NCBI RefSeq assembly: GCF_047663525.1
Contig: NC_092594.1
Span: forward strand, 39,498,001-39,562,000
Length of the DNA stretch: 64,000 nt
Direction of reading: 5' to 3'
DNA from: Anas platyrhynchos
Lineage: Eukaryota; Chordata; Aves; Anseriformes; Anatidae
The translations under genes were made by a program, and so were the position numbers. The notes beneath the pieces are model-generated. The model was not told where the DNA came from. It was given only the letters and a program-made list of their open reading frames with translations, and searched no databases. This document shows positions 14,001 to 29,000 of the stretch, in pieces; position 1 is the stretch's first letter, and every line of letters begins with the position of its first letter.

Positions 14001-17000
14001 ATGACTAACACCAAATCTTTGCTTGATTTCTGCTCAACACTGCTATCACTTGGCTCACTGTGTGCTCCACCTTTCCAGGAACCCACTTGCTTTTCCTCAT
14101 AGTCCTTCTCAATCTTTCTCTTGGGAGGGGATGGCTTTTTGTCCAGACCCATTGCAATAATGCACCTACAAAAAAAAAAAAAGGAGAATTGGAAAGCATG
14201 GCATTTTTCTGTCAGTGAACAATGGAAAAACAGTAGACAGTGAGCTCTCCAGCTCATTACCAGTTGTGAGATCAGGCGCGTATCTGCCTCCATTTCACCT
14301 CTCAGACAACAAGGATACTAATAACAACTGGCTTTGAGAAGCACCCTAAAATCCTCAAGTGCTCCACAGACACAGATGCAATTCTCCCTTGAAGGACAGT
14401 AAGGCTATCTACACTTAAAGGTGACAACTGAAGGATAAGCAGTTTAGAGTCAAAATTATCAAAAGGGTTCATTAACTTCAAGCTACACCAAGCATGATCT
14501 GCAAAGACATAATCACTGTGAAAGGCAGGCAAGCTCCAAGTCAGAGGTGTGCTGGATACAGATCCTGCATTATCAACAAGTAAAGCAGTAATACAGGTTT
14601 TATGAATATAACATTTTTTAATTTGCTTGCTGGGTCAGGGGTATTGAATTTGGATTATTAAAAATTCTGTTCTGTTTTTTATCTAAGAGAAATCCAAACG
14701 TATGAAAAACAAAATGCTTTGAATGACTTGTTGAGACTCCTCCTCTCATATAAAAGGAGTGCCAAATTCCCTTTCTTATGGTTAGGAGAAACACGTAAGA
14801 GACCAGAGTTCCTACTCCTAATTTAGCATTACTTGCAGACATAATGAACAACTCTACACCACCTATGAGTGTGAGGACATTGTGCTGCATGGAATAAGTT
14901 GATTCAAATCTACAGGCAGAGTGAAACTGAAACTGGGAATTTCACTCTAACTAATCTTAAGTCTCTGTGGATAATTGTATTTTCTTCATAGACAACTATG
15001 TCTTAAAAACGTTTCCTCCACCCAAAATGCTTTTCATATCTAAAGTTTAAATGTAATTCCTCTCACATTACAGCTGTTTACAAACTACTGTGAATATCCC
15101 ATCACCAAGAAGTCTAGAAATCTTTTAGTTTTGCAGGCATAAAATGTAAATGTGCCAATTTCTAAGAAGAGACTTTAATTATTCCTGGTATTTTTCAGGG
15201 ACCTTTGAGATACTCAGTCATAGAATCATACAATGGCTTGGGTTGAAAGGGACCTTAAAGATCTTCTAACTCCAGCTCCCCTGCCGTAGGCAGGGATGCC
15301 ACCTACTAGATTAGGTTGGCCAAGGCCCCATCGAGCCTGACCTTGAATGCCTTGAATTGTTTTGCTTCACTCTGTCATGGATGGGGCATCCACAACTCTT
15401 GGCAACATATTCCAATGCCTCACTATCCTTAGAGTGAAGAATTTTCTCCTAATGTCTAGTCTACATCTAACCTATTTTAGTTTAAGGAAGATTATGCTAA
15501 AATTAAAGCTTCTTGGCAAAACTACAGTTGTTGCTCACAGCACCAACCTCTGTACCAAGAGAATGGAACTCTTCTCTGCACAGATTTGTTTTCAGAACAT
15601 GGCTAACATTCAATACTGCCATATTCTGCAGCCAGGAGTATTACAGCACAATTACACTTTAGAGGCAGAGCTGTTTGATAATAAATGATCTTTTTATCAC
15701 AGTCACAAAGAAAACCCCAAAGACTACAACTTACTAAACAGCAGTCTTGATATTCCCTATCGCTTCCACCAGAAACATGAAGGTGACATGCTTATACCAC
15801 TCCACGCCTATTCCTCCAAACTCTGCTGTTGATGAAGCACTGAATACCTTCATGACAAGCTGACAGATGAAGTGATATGATGCAAATGTTGACCTTTGCT
15901 ATGTGAATTCCACAGTGTTTGAAGAGGCAGCACAAAAGTCAGCTGACTTTGATGACATCCTTGAACGTAAGAGTTTGAAGGGTAAGCTTAATTATGCACG
16001 TTGCAAGGGGTACTCAGAAACTGACCAGGTTCTACAGAGCTGTGGAATGCCAGAAAGATTTAAAAAGAGGAAACAAGTGATAAATACTCTAAAAATTGGG
16101 CTGCTAAGACCCTGTGAAAAAAATGCATGTGACTCCATACCTATAGCAAGGAGATGCTCCTTCCACGTTAAGAAACCCAAAGTATCCATGTCTGCCTCCC
16201 AGCCTGGAACGCTTCTGATGTTTGTACTCACAGCAAGAGCTCAACCTGTCCACTTGCATCCCATTGAGAAAAAAGGTGAGACTGAATGGGAAACCATGGT
16301 GCCTCTTTGAGACAAACTGGAAGGTCTCTGAAACCACAGAAATGAAAGAGTTCAAAGAAAAAGGTTATGCTTTATGGTCAGCCCACTGCATTTCTTGCAT
16401 CTCATCTACATCATTGCCAGAGCATCCAGCCCTCTGAGGTCGGGTTCTTCCATTCTCAGCTGTATTAGTTGGTAAAACTCTACTCTCCTCCAAACACAAC
16501 AGTCTTATCTCTTTCCAACCCATCTCTTTCCACCCCAGAAGTACCAGGATGGACACACCTGCAACAAGCTAATACATCGCCAGTTTAGCCACTTGCTGCT
16601 ACAGCATGAATAGAAACCAGAGACTCTCATCTCAAAAAAAATGACTTTGCCACACATATTAGTGGCTCTGGGCCTGAAGTGATATGATCTTACTCATAGC
16701 AACACTAAGCAGCTGAAAGCTACTGTTTCTGGAGTTTTTTCAAGCTACTCTGCAAGGGCACTGTTAGGCATACAAACTTTAAGAGCACTGAGGCTCCTAC
16801 CCAGCTCCCTTCCAAGAGAGACTTATTTGTAGTGCCTTTAATTACAATTCATGCTATCCTTCCAAAGTAAACTGAGCACACAAAAGTAGGGAGAAAGCCA
16901 CACTACCCCAGCAGGTTCCCTAAGAGGAATGAATGTAGCACAGAACAGGAGGACACACAAAGGACACCTTCTTGCACAGCTGGGACAAAGCTGCAATGAG

Positions 17001-20000
17001 TATCTTTAAATCAGATCTGTGGGCACACTGCAATGCATCCACAACGCCAGTGGACAGACTGAAGTGCAGGAATCTCTGCACCATCTTCTCATATCCAGTA
17101 AAAATGCAAATGCAGACACAGTGGGTTCTGTGAGCTGGAATGAGGGGTACAGCTCTCTTTCTCACAAGTGAAAATCTCCCAGTCATTTCCTCTTCCTAAT
17201 TTTCCAGAACATAGTTTGACTTTTACTGACGAGATAAACCAGTGTGAGTAACCCTTGAGATATCGATGGAGTCACATTCGTATAAAAGAGATGGAAACTG
17301 GGCTCTCGCTAGGTACTTTTCTTTCTGGAATAATAAACATGCATTGATATATCATAGCAAGTCAAAAAAAGATAGCATTTATGGACAGTTTACAGCTAAA
17401 ACTATTTTATTAATCATACATCTCTATATAAAATTAATCTAATCTAACAGTATTTTGATAAATCAGTTCTCTAAACTCCTTCTAACATAATTTCCAAAAG
17501 TAATTGCAACCTCAATTTCAATTACGGAACTGTAGATCCAGATTTCTCTTTGAAGGCAGATGGTGAAAAATCCTTGGATGCACATATCTTGACTGAGATC
17601 AGTTGAAATCATTTTGATATCACATCAGTATTTTAGCCAAAAAGATGTTGCCAGAGTCAAAATGAACTCTTCCACTCTTTATCCTTACCTCCTTCCAAAA
17701 GCTTGCCTTTGAAGACACAAAGGTTTTCTCCTCCACAGTGCTGTTGACAGACTTTGACTTCATCTTTATAATCAGCATCATCATGAGATAAATGCACACT
17801 TTTTCCTAGAAAGATCATGGTAATAGATGCATTGCTGCGTAATGAGGGCTTAGGTAATCCTCCAGAATTCTGCAGCAGAAAATACATAAAAATGCACTTA
17901 GCTTCCAACAATAACAAAATGAGAGCACAATGATGATACACATGCCGCATAAACCTGAACCTTTCACTCTTTTAGGACAGTCCTTGAGCTGCTTAAGCTG
18001 AAACGTGCTTTGTAGCATACAGAAGGGCAAGGAAAGATTTCAGACTGAAAATCCACTGCATTGAATGGCCTGAGATTGGAGAGACCAGCTTTAATGACCC
18101 ATATAGTCCGTTCCAATCCTGTGTTCCTGTAACTTCACTTCCAGGAGGCATTCCTGGCTGGAGATCTAGTGTAACAGACAAAGTTTTCATACACTCGGGG
18201 TGCTTCATAAATCCCCCTGAAGTTCTGAATGTATCAGTGAGGACGGTAATATACCTGTACTTAGAGAAGTAGAAAGAGACAACTTACCTTTGTTAAAAGT
18301 TGCTCTAAGCCATTTGGTGTGGGGGGGGGGCGAAATCGTCTCCCTCTGGGCATCCCATTTCTTGTTGCCTTTACACTCTTGTCTCCTTTTTGTAGAGGGG
18401 GAGGTGGCACTGGCATCACGTAATTGTTAATAACAGGAAGTCGATATGGGGATTTACCAGTCACATATTCCATTGAGTTCAGAAGTCTTAACTCAGTCTT
18501 CTCCCCCTGAAAAAAAATTTAACAGTCAGTGGTAGCAGATCACAGTCCCATTCCAAAATCTCCCAGTCCCAAGGAACTCCTAACACAAGCCAGTTACATA
18601 ATGGTTTTCTAGGACAGAATACAAATCCAAATCTCACCTGGGAGTAACTGTGTACATTTGAAGACTGTTTTGTTACTCTAAAGAGTTCTTGCTCTCTGTC
18701 CCCACTAACGGGGCTTACTAGGACAAATGGTACAAAAAAAAAAGAAAGGTTTTTGCTACTTCACAATTGTAGATGAAAATGAAAACTTTGATGAAATGAA
18801 AATGAAGACTGTGGGGAAATATTCCTGAGTTATCAGTGTTAACTGCGTGCCTGCCTTTTTCTCTACATAACAGATCTTACATTATGAAAGAGAAGTCATC
18901 ATATTTTTCCTGGCTGTGACCAGGTATTAAACCATTAAAATAATGTCTTGAAAATTAAGGGTAGGTTAAGAGAGTTTAGTGAAAGCTGCTAAACATTCGA
19001 TAGGCATATTATCTATACTAAATATATAGTTCTGGGAACTACAGTATTTAGCAATATTACAAAACTGTCACTAAGATATATTATTTTCAGAATGAAATAT
19101 GGCCTCACCCCACTAGCTAACTGCTGATCATTTTCAAGCATATGGCACTTTTGTTTAGAGCCTGAAGTCTTTGGAACAGACCCTACTACAGCACTGCTGT
19201 GAAGTGGCTGGAGTCGAAGTGGGTGTTGCATATTTCCTGGAGCTGTATGTGGTCGACAGGAAGTCTGGAAAAGGAAAAAGAAAACAGCTAGAAAATCTCA
19301 GTGTTTAGTTTCTAGTGCAGAACAGTACCATACAGAAAAAAATATAGCACTGATCAAGATAATCAGAAGTGATGAGTGGAGCTCAGGTACCTTCAGCAAA
19401 TTTATTTTCTAGTACCTTCTGTTTCTGAAGAGCAACACTCTTTTAGGGATCTCTAACTGAGCATCCAAAAACTGGAACTTCCAAAATAACCCTTGGCCAT
19501 AAATCTAGCCTTTGTTACTGTCCATTCATGGTCTAACATTGAAACAAACATAATGAACTCATAAAAACCGTAGCAATATGCTCTATTTTGCTGACTTGAG
19601 TACATGGACACAGAGAATTCATAGTAAAATCATGTCTATTTTTGTTCAATACTCATCATTTTTCTGACTTTTATTTATTTCATCCTTCTCTTTTATACCC
19701 TTCAGAATATCAAGTTAAAATGTTAAAATCAAAATTAAAAAAAAAGAAAAAGGTTTAACTCACTATCTTAAAAAAAGAAGACTCTTTGAATCGGTGTTGA
19801 TAAGAAGGATGTCCACCACTATAATCTGCAAGTCCAGGTGCCCTCTGTATGGGATGAAGAGAAGTTCATTCAGGATTGAAAGTCTCTTTTCAGTCTGCAC
19901 AAGTTATCATTATTGAAATGAAGAACCAGTTAGAACTGTACTATACATGTATATTTGGCCATTGACCTTAGACTCTGGAGTCACTGTATTTCAAGAGTAT

Positions 20001-23000
20001 ATTAACATTCCTTCTCTACATGTTAACAGAGAATAAGAGGCTTCTGAGTCAGAGCTCCAAAGCAAAGATTTCTGGAATGAATCATCATCTTATTTCATCC
20101 CTTCAATTCCTTTTTCTAAAAGACCTCCATTGTTTTCAGGATTTTACAACATGTGCAAATTTGCCTACAGTCACAGTATTTATTGACCATATTTACTCTA
20201 CTGATATATACCCAACCTTGAGTGACACGGCAGATAAAAGGCAAAGATTAAAGCAGATTTATCTCAAAGCAAAATTAATTTTATGTATTGTAATGAGCCA
20301 TTCCTGCAACACTGGCTTCCCCAGATTTCTCTTTTAGTGACAGAATCCTGCAAACAGGAAACCAAATACAAGTGATGCAGAATGAGACTCTAGTCTGCAA
20401 CAACCAGTCTGCAGACCATCAGTGGTCTAGGCTAAGCACAGACGTCATAGGTACATGTGCACACTTTTTGTTATGTGTGCTAATATAGCATATGAAGCAC
20501 TTGATGAAACTCACCATTTGTGAATGACTAGCTGGTTCTCCAGCCACTACAGGATGCAGTCCATAATGACTTCTGGGACCAACTGGTGGATGTAGGGAGT
20601 GCACAGGGCTAGCACCTTCCACTGATCTTCTGGATCGTTCCACCTAAAAGAATGAAAATGAATGTATCCGAGGTATCAAACAGCATGTTTGAGCTTGCCT
20701 TCTGCATGTCTTTCATTGGACAGTTAAGACAATTAGCATCCCAATGGATGGCCTGCTAAGGAAGGAAGGAAATCATGGGAAGAAGGACAGAACAAGAGAG
20801 GGACGAGGGAAAATACTTGTTCCCTTCTCTGATCTATTTCTTTGCAGCCCTCACCAGCTGCTGATCCTCCCAAATTCTGTTCATCTGCCTTTTTTTCTGT
20901 GCATCTCCCAATTTTTAGTTTGGTTGAAGGTCTCTCTTAAATGTGCTTGCCTCTGCCACTTCCTTGCCCTGACTGCTGCCCGTTCCTACCTTTTTTTTCT
21001 CAAAAGCTCCACAGTGGATTGACTATACTTCTGGAAATAGAGAGCTATGTCTCTTATCCTCATTTTCTCAGTTATCTGTCTTTCTTCTTTCCTTTTAGAT
21101 TAGTTACTTAGACAATCACTGAATGTGTGAGAAAAGAATAAATTGCACTGCAAATTCCTGCCAGGTTCTTGAGTATCAATGTGGCATCACAGCAGAGAAA
21201 CAGATCACGTATCCACAGGCATCTCCCTTACATCTCTCACTGAAAGAAGCAGTTTTGGTTTATGTAACAATATTATCCAAGTGCAGAGTCCCTTAACAGA
21301 ATGCCTTAGTCACACTCCTTCCCTACAACAACTATGCTGCTTCCATCTTCTAGTAGCAGAAGTTCTGTAAGTAAATGAGGTCTTTGCAATTACCGGAGTT
21401 AGTGTTTTTCAAGTACATCTCTTTTCTTTTCTTGATGAATTGCTCATAAATGTATTATTTAAATTCTAAAAGACTTGACATTGTTTTTCAACTGCTCAAA
21501 GAAGCAGCTAGCTTCTTAATACATTCTTCTTAATGTATGCAGGCTCCTAGTGAAGAAATAACATGTTGAGGATATTTTAGCCAAAATGAGAAAAATTTTT
21601 CCCCTAAACATTCAGATGACTTCATGGGGACAACAACCATTGACTTCTGTGGGATTTCATGGCTTTGAAACCACAGAAACAAGCTTTACTCACATCACAC
21701 CAAAGTAACGACTTCTGAAACCTCTCTCTTCATTACTTACACGCTGTTTCTAGTAAATATCACGTGGATAGGCAAACAACTGATAACATGATCTCAGTGC
21801 TCAGCAACAATCAAATGCAGATAGTGGCTAGAATTACTAGAAGAACCACAACACTTACATTAAATTATTCATCCAGTTCTGGTTTGCCATTTCAAACCAG
21901 AAACAGTAGAACTAGAAAAGGTTAAAAAAATGGTAACAGTAATGAGAAGCCTGGAATGGCTCATGTATGAAACATTCAATGACTGAGGCTCTTCAGCTTG
22001 GAAGACTGAGAAGGAATATGAGAAAGGTATGTAAAACCATCAATGCCTTGGAAAAGGGAAACAGTTATTAACTTTTACATACTGAGAACAATGGAGCATC
22101 AAACAGAATTATCAGAAAGCTGATAAATGAATTATTGTGCAGAAATGCAAGGACAGACGAGTTGTTTTTTCATACAACTCTTAATTAAATTCCACAACTG
22201 AGAACACTGCAGAAGTAGATTCAAAAGGACTCAGAAATATGCACGGAAGTTCCTGAATTGCTGGATAGAAGAAGGAGATGTAACCTGGGGCAGGATCATC
22301 TTCTGCTTGCCTGTTTCTTGTACTTGTCCCATAAACATCAGAGAAAGGACACTTGGCTCACTAAATCTCTGGTCTAACTCATTCTGGCTGTTATTTAACA
22401 AAGCCAAATTGCCATGTCCCACCAGTACTCCGTAGCACTCAAGCCTTACCTTGTTCTTCTGCAGAACCCTCTCCTTCCTCATAGAATTTTCAAGTTTCCT
22501 TTTTATTTCCAGCTGATGATGACGCTATTAATGTAAGAGAAAGACAATCTCATTAAGAGACATAACGAGATATCAATGAATACAAGAACACTTGTTTCTG
22601 TTCTGTTTATCACTTGCCTGTTCCCTGGTCATTAGCCTCATTGAATCCTATTATAAAACTGCTATTGACTCAATCCACTTGCATTATACCTGTGTATCTT
22701 AACATTGGCAAGGGTCCAACTGAGCATTTTTAAAGCTGCAGTGATTAACTCCATCCTTGATACACAGCAGGAATGTGCACAAATTTAGTACTCAGATAAG
22801 ATATGCAACAATTTTTTTATTAGTTTGACTGGAAAAGTTTTCACACAAACTAGCCCTGTGAATATCATCTTATAATCTATTTATTTTAAGTAATTTTACC
22901 CTCGTGTGCGAAAAGAAATAGGTGGATTCAGGTATACTAACTAATAAAGCTGTCATCCCGTAGAATGTGTCACAGATTTATCATCTGACGGAATGACTCC

Positions 23001-26000
23001 AAAGCTATCAGCTCTCAGCAGAATTACTGGTTCTAATCTCTCCCATGCATGCAACTTATGCTACTGTTTCCTAAAAAACTTTCCCTACATGCTTTCTTTA
23101 ACCTCTTGCCCCATTTATAAGGTGACTACCAAGTGCAGTAAGTGAGCCACTATGACAAGTGCTCCCAAGGCTGGGCAGTGTATGGCAGTGTATGGTATCC
23201 CTGTCCATAGCAGGGGGGTTAGAATTAGATGATCTTTAAGGTGCCTTCCAACCCAAACCATTCTATGATTCTGTGGTAATGACTAGAGGCCAGTGGAGAC
23301 TTCACACAGGCTACATCAAGCATAAAAATTGTCCTAGATAACAGCCACTAGCTGTCAGCGGGGAAGCATCTGAAAAGGCTTACCCATTCCTAGTAAATGC
23401 ATACCTCCATGTCAAGGACCTTAAGAAATATGGCCCGAGCCAGGCACTCCTGTACATATTTCTGGTGATCCCTCCTCATAGCATTTAGCCGGTATTCTTT
23501 CTCAGGTATTATTCTTCCACTCCTTGAGATCTGCCATAAACAAATAATATGTAACTAAAAAGAAGACGGAATAAAATATATTTCTACACAGAGCATAATT
23601 TTGCAAGAGGATTACTTTCTCATCACTAGCCGTCATCTCTGCTTCTGCTGTGGTGCTGGGACTCACCGCCCCAGCACAGAACTGTAGTTTCTCTCACCCC
23701 ATGGACCCTGTCAGCCGAATGAAGAGAGCAGGAGAGAAGCAGCCACATTTCCTAAAAGCTGAGGCTCAATCTTACTCTTCATGTGCTGTCACCTAACTCA
23801 GTGGAGGGGAATTAAATACTTGCCTTCCTACACTGTAAGGGTTGCATCTGCCTCTGCTAAACAGAGTCACACCTAGGAGTGCTTAAGTGCCAGTCCTCTC
23901 TCTTTCACAAGAAAACATGATGTTTTTTCCAAGCTGAAATGTTTGATCCTACACATACACTGCGCCGTGTCATCTATTCCTGTGATCTCTTCCTACCACT
24001 GTAAGTAAGCGCCTGTGTCCAATAATCTCTTCGTTTAATACAGAGGAGTCGTGAATTGGACAGAATCATCTCATTCATCACATGAAGAGAAACAGAAAAT
24101 GAGTGCCTTGTTCGTCCACATTAACTACAGGCAACACCACTTACATCTTTCAGCCTGTCAATATCATTACACTACTATGCTACCAAGGGCAAGGAAATAG
24201 TGATATCTGGGGAGGCTATAGGTGCAAGCAGAACACTTTTTACACTTCCACAAGTCTGTGCTCCTTGGCATGAGGTTTTCCCACCATCTAACTACGGATC
24301 CCCATCAATCCTGTCAGGGACTGGGTGGTGGAAACTGAAGGGGAACCCACAGCCCAAGGCAGCACCAAACACACAACTTGCCAAAGTCTCTGCAGTTTCC
24401 CTGCTGGTACTTTCAATCACCACTTCCTACAGCTGCTATGCTGTCAGGGTACCAGAGGCATCTGCTGGCTGTGGTCTGACAACAGGGAACAAGAGGCTGA
24501 AACTTTTCTTCCCAGCATTAAGCTGGCAGCCAGGAGCACAGCAGGCCATGCAGCAGCCATGCCCCTGTGGAACCACCACCCATCACCCACCTATGTGCCA
24601 GCATCTCCATAGCCCAGGTGGCTCTTGGCCATCCCAAAATGTGCTCAATACCAGCAGCGGTATTTCCTCATCTGTACTACTGTCTTTAAAACCACTCAGC
24701 ACATGGAGCTAAGCACTGAGCTCGGTATTACCTGTCTTTCTGCTGTTCTGATATCAGACTTATGCACTACAGCCCCATCCACAGCCCTGTGATATCTTGC
24801 CGACCAACACTGGGAAATAACACAGTGGGAAATATCTGGACTGAACAAACCCGCCCTCAGTCACAGTGTGATCATATGTTTTTGACCTGGCACAGCATCA
24901 TTTCATGTATTTGGCTAGCTGGTCAAATTCTTACCAACAACAACATGTACCTCTAACAAATAAACAACAGAACCTCAGTGTTTTGACTTTTCAATATTAA
25001 AATAAGCACAAATTCTTTTTTTTTTTTTTTCCTCAAAAAAAGGAAACTTTTCAATCTCACCAGTCCTGATCTCTGAAGATGTCGTCTTATCCTGGTATTG
25101 CTGAAATACCCAGCCAGGTGTTTGTCTGTAAGGCTATTGTAGGTTGCAAGAAACCTGAAATGAAATCAATACAGATGTCATAAAAGCCTCCTGACAGCCT
25201 ACTTGTTACAGATTTTTGCTGAAGTTAAAAAAAATTACCCAGTAGTTTGCTGCACAAAATGCTGTCTCGACGATTCATGTCCAGAATTTTTTCATATAAA
25301 TGCCCACTAGATTATGTAAAAGTAATATCTTGTTGCCCCATGAAGAGTCATATCAGAAACAAGTGACTTCTATGCAGCGTACAGCCGCTCAGAGCTGAAC
25401 AGCGTACCAGTACCAAGGCACAGGTTCCAGCAGAGCCCACACCTGAAGGCCTCTTCCAAGAACTCCCACAAGAGCTGCCCCAAATAATAACCTCTGACCT
25501 GTGGCAGGTCAGTCTCATGCCATACAGAATTTGAAGCTGGATTCCTGGCTGAGTCCAGCAGACAGAGATCCCAGCCTATGCTTCTGCAGCAGGCCCTGCT
25601 GGAGCTTCATAAGCTATTGCTAGCCACCAGGAGAGAGAGTTCCCTGAAGTCCTGCACCATTGCACTCCTTCCACTGCCCCAGCACGTGCTCTGTGCCCCC
25701 TTCCTGCCATTGCCTGCTAAATGGTGCCAGAAAGGGCAGCCAGAGTTTCTGCCAGTTTTTGCAAAGCACTGCATAATAACTTGGTTATTTCAAGTTATTG
25801 GAATTGGGTTGGAAGGCACCTCCAGAAGCCTTCTAGTCCAGTTCCTTTGTGCAGATGAAGTCTGATGTAATATGCTTGAGCATATCAGTCCTCAATGCCA
25901 GTTCTCAGCCATTAATATCTGGTATGAATTACAAAAATGCAATTCTCAGTCTACTTATGTTAGCAGAAACTGCTAACACATACTTAAGACATGACACTTT

Positions 26001-29000
26001 CTGTAATATTTTCATTAGTCTGGAAGTCGGTATACACATTATTATATTGGGTGTAAATCTTCACTCTGATTATGACTACTTATTTGTGTTTTCAGCCAAA
26101 GCCATGTTTCTACCTGTTTTTATGGCACTTTCCTGTTCCTTATTGTTCCCACCATCACAGGGATAGCGTATCAAATTCATCAGTTGGAACACCTACACAG
26201 ATAACTAACTGGTTTCAATTCTGGCTATAAAAACGTAAGCTTAAATCTTCACCCTCCTTTGAAAGATTTTCTCAGTTGGGATTCAGCTACATGTCTGATA
26301 AAATGTTGCCTGGCCAACAACTAATTTGTTAATGAATAGAACAGTCAATTTCCTCCATTTCACTCTTACACCAACAGAACTCACAAGCCACACAAGAAAA
26401 CCCATCCATGACAGCAAGATTAGGAATTGTCCTGCCTACTTCAGGGACCGTTCTTTCAAACACAGCAGTTACTCTAGACTATTTAAACAAACATCCAAGA
26501 ATGCCTGTCCCACAAATATATTTGTAAATTCAATTGCACAAAGACTGTTCAGGGCAAGAGTCATGACTTTTGTGATATTTATAGGCTACAAAGCATATGT
26601 TACTCTAGTACACTTTTTTTCTGGATGTTACCATATCGTAGCAGTTTGTCTGAAAATGCAGCTAGCATTGATGAGAATACTTTTCCCCTCTAAAAACAGC
26701 TACTTCATTTTACCAAAAATCATTGGGTCTACTCTATGGGACTGATTTGCTCAAGTTAAATTTAAAAAACAAACAAACAAACAAACAAAAAACTACTCTG
26801 CAGGAAACCAAAGAGTTTGTATAGAGGGCCAGCAAGCGCAGTCATCTCTTACACCATTCTGTCTGCATGAATGACAGTCCCGATACACCCACCAAGCTGC
26901 TATCCATTTACCACCTTTTTGCAGAGGCTGCTGAAAGGATGAAAAAGAGTACTCATCAAAGCTGGGATTTCAGAAGATGGCTGAGAGGTGAAGGACAGTG
27001 CCTCTCTTTCAAGAATCCAGCCTCACCTAGTTTAGAAATCAGACACTGAAAAAAACACCATCCACTTCAGTATTAACTTATGCAGGTCAAAGCTAAAGAC
27101 ACAGATCTAGATGTATTTTACCATAAAGTGCTCTCCAGATATTAAAGAGACTGGTCATCTTGTGCTGCAATCGCTCTCAAATGTCACTCAGTTTAACAGA
27201 CTTCTGGGGCTGTGCTGTTTTAGTGGACCGACTGGTTGTGCTAGACTTCTGCTAATCTTTTCCTATTTAATGATCTCAGATTTAAGGTACATGGCTTCTT
27301 CTGTATCCAGAGCAATATAAAAGGGACCAAAATTAAATGCAAGAACCTCTTCAGTTTTTTCCAGCTCTCAGTTCCATATACTGAATATTCTCTTTAATGT
27401 ATGCATGTAACAATTTGAAGTGAACAAACTGCAACTCTCTTATATTTATTGGTGAAAAACTGTAAAACCAATAAACATGGATAACCAGACAATGTAGACC
27501 AAAGCCCTCCCTTGCTGTACCCAAGATACGCCACACATCTCTGGAAAGCGAACAGAGCTCAGTCATTGCAGCTACCAAAGGTCAGTTCTTCCAAAAATTG
27601 AACCTAAAACAGGAGGGTTGAACACAAAACTGAAGCATCCATAATCTATTTTTATATAATTCTTAGCATAATTTTACCTTATTTCAACCCCTGGGAAGCC
27701 GGACAAATAGCAGTGTGACAGTAGCCTTAATTAGGCTTAATTTTTAATGTTCTATATCCATTCACATCTGTAAAATGTATACAATCGGATACATATTGCA
27801 TAATATATTCATAGTGACCTTTCATCTGTGTAGGCAGAATATGTTTTAACTAACACAGTAAGAGAGCTCTTCTTCCCTTTGGCTTTAAATTTAAATACCA
27901 CTATACCTGTATTACATATCTTCCAATGGGATCATTCAAGATAAATGTCTATTGCTAGGCTGAGTTACCATGCACAAAAGTATATTCAAGGAAAGAAAGA
28001 AGACAAAAAAAAAAAAAAAAAAAAAAAAGAGAGAGAGAGAGAGATGATGAATTTACTGGAATTTTATCTGGGGTTTCACAGTAATTTCACAGGTAGCCTA
28101 CCAACAATAAATTGAACTTTAAACAAACAATTTAGTTTACCCTGTTATGCATATTGATTAAACACTGGTACTATGGCAACTGTTCTGCATTACTTTCTTC
28201 ATCCATTGTTTGTGTTTGCATTTGAAACTGCAAGATTACATCAGTTGCACCTAAGTGTTTACTTATCGCCTAGCAATTGCAAATGGAGGCAGAGGAGAAA
28301 TTCAATTCCAGTCCTTTCCATTCCATTTGATTCCTTCCATCTAATATTTCATGGATCGTGGAATTAGTTAAAATGCAGTTCCCTCTGACCACAGAGATGT
28401 AGCAAATATAGTTTCACAGACATCCTTTTATACTTATTTTCTCATTTAAATTATGAACAAGTGAATTAAATTCAAAGTTCAACAGAGTATTGGGAGAAAT
28501 AAGAAAATGTTTTGGGCCTGAACCAAAAGCCATGGGAACTGTTAGAATGCAACTGAATCCAGAGGGCTTTGGCAGAGCCACACTGCCAACAGAAGCCTGA
28601 ACTCCCTGCCCAGATGAACAAATGCCTCCTGGCCAAGAAAACAGGGTGCCAGAGGGAGGAGCCATGCACAGCACCCCAGGCACCGACCTGCATTCAGCTT
28701 CAAACCAAATGCAGAAAGCAGGGGCTGGCCCTGCAAGCTCATGCTCACTTGGAAGGAGATCTGCCAGTTTTCCTGCTCACTTCACATGCCCAGTTCACCT
28801 TCCTCCAGAAGATTTTAGGCAGGCATAGGTGGGATTGGGTCATATTAGTACTATGCCTTGGCTTGGTCAAAATCCTTCTGGACTATCCCAATGGCATCAA
28901 AGGATCAGACTTGTGCAGTGCTCCAGAAAACAGAAGTCAGGCATACTTTCCAGTCTATGGGCTGCCAGGGTAAGGCATTAACCTCTGGATGAGATCTGTG

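Noticed and set aside
24200-24712. 170-codon plus-strand ORF
   Set aside because: It is intronic, antisense to ERICH3, has no recognisable motif and no poly(A)/target-site signs of a retrogene.
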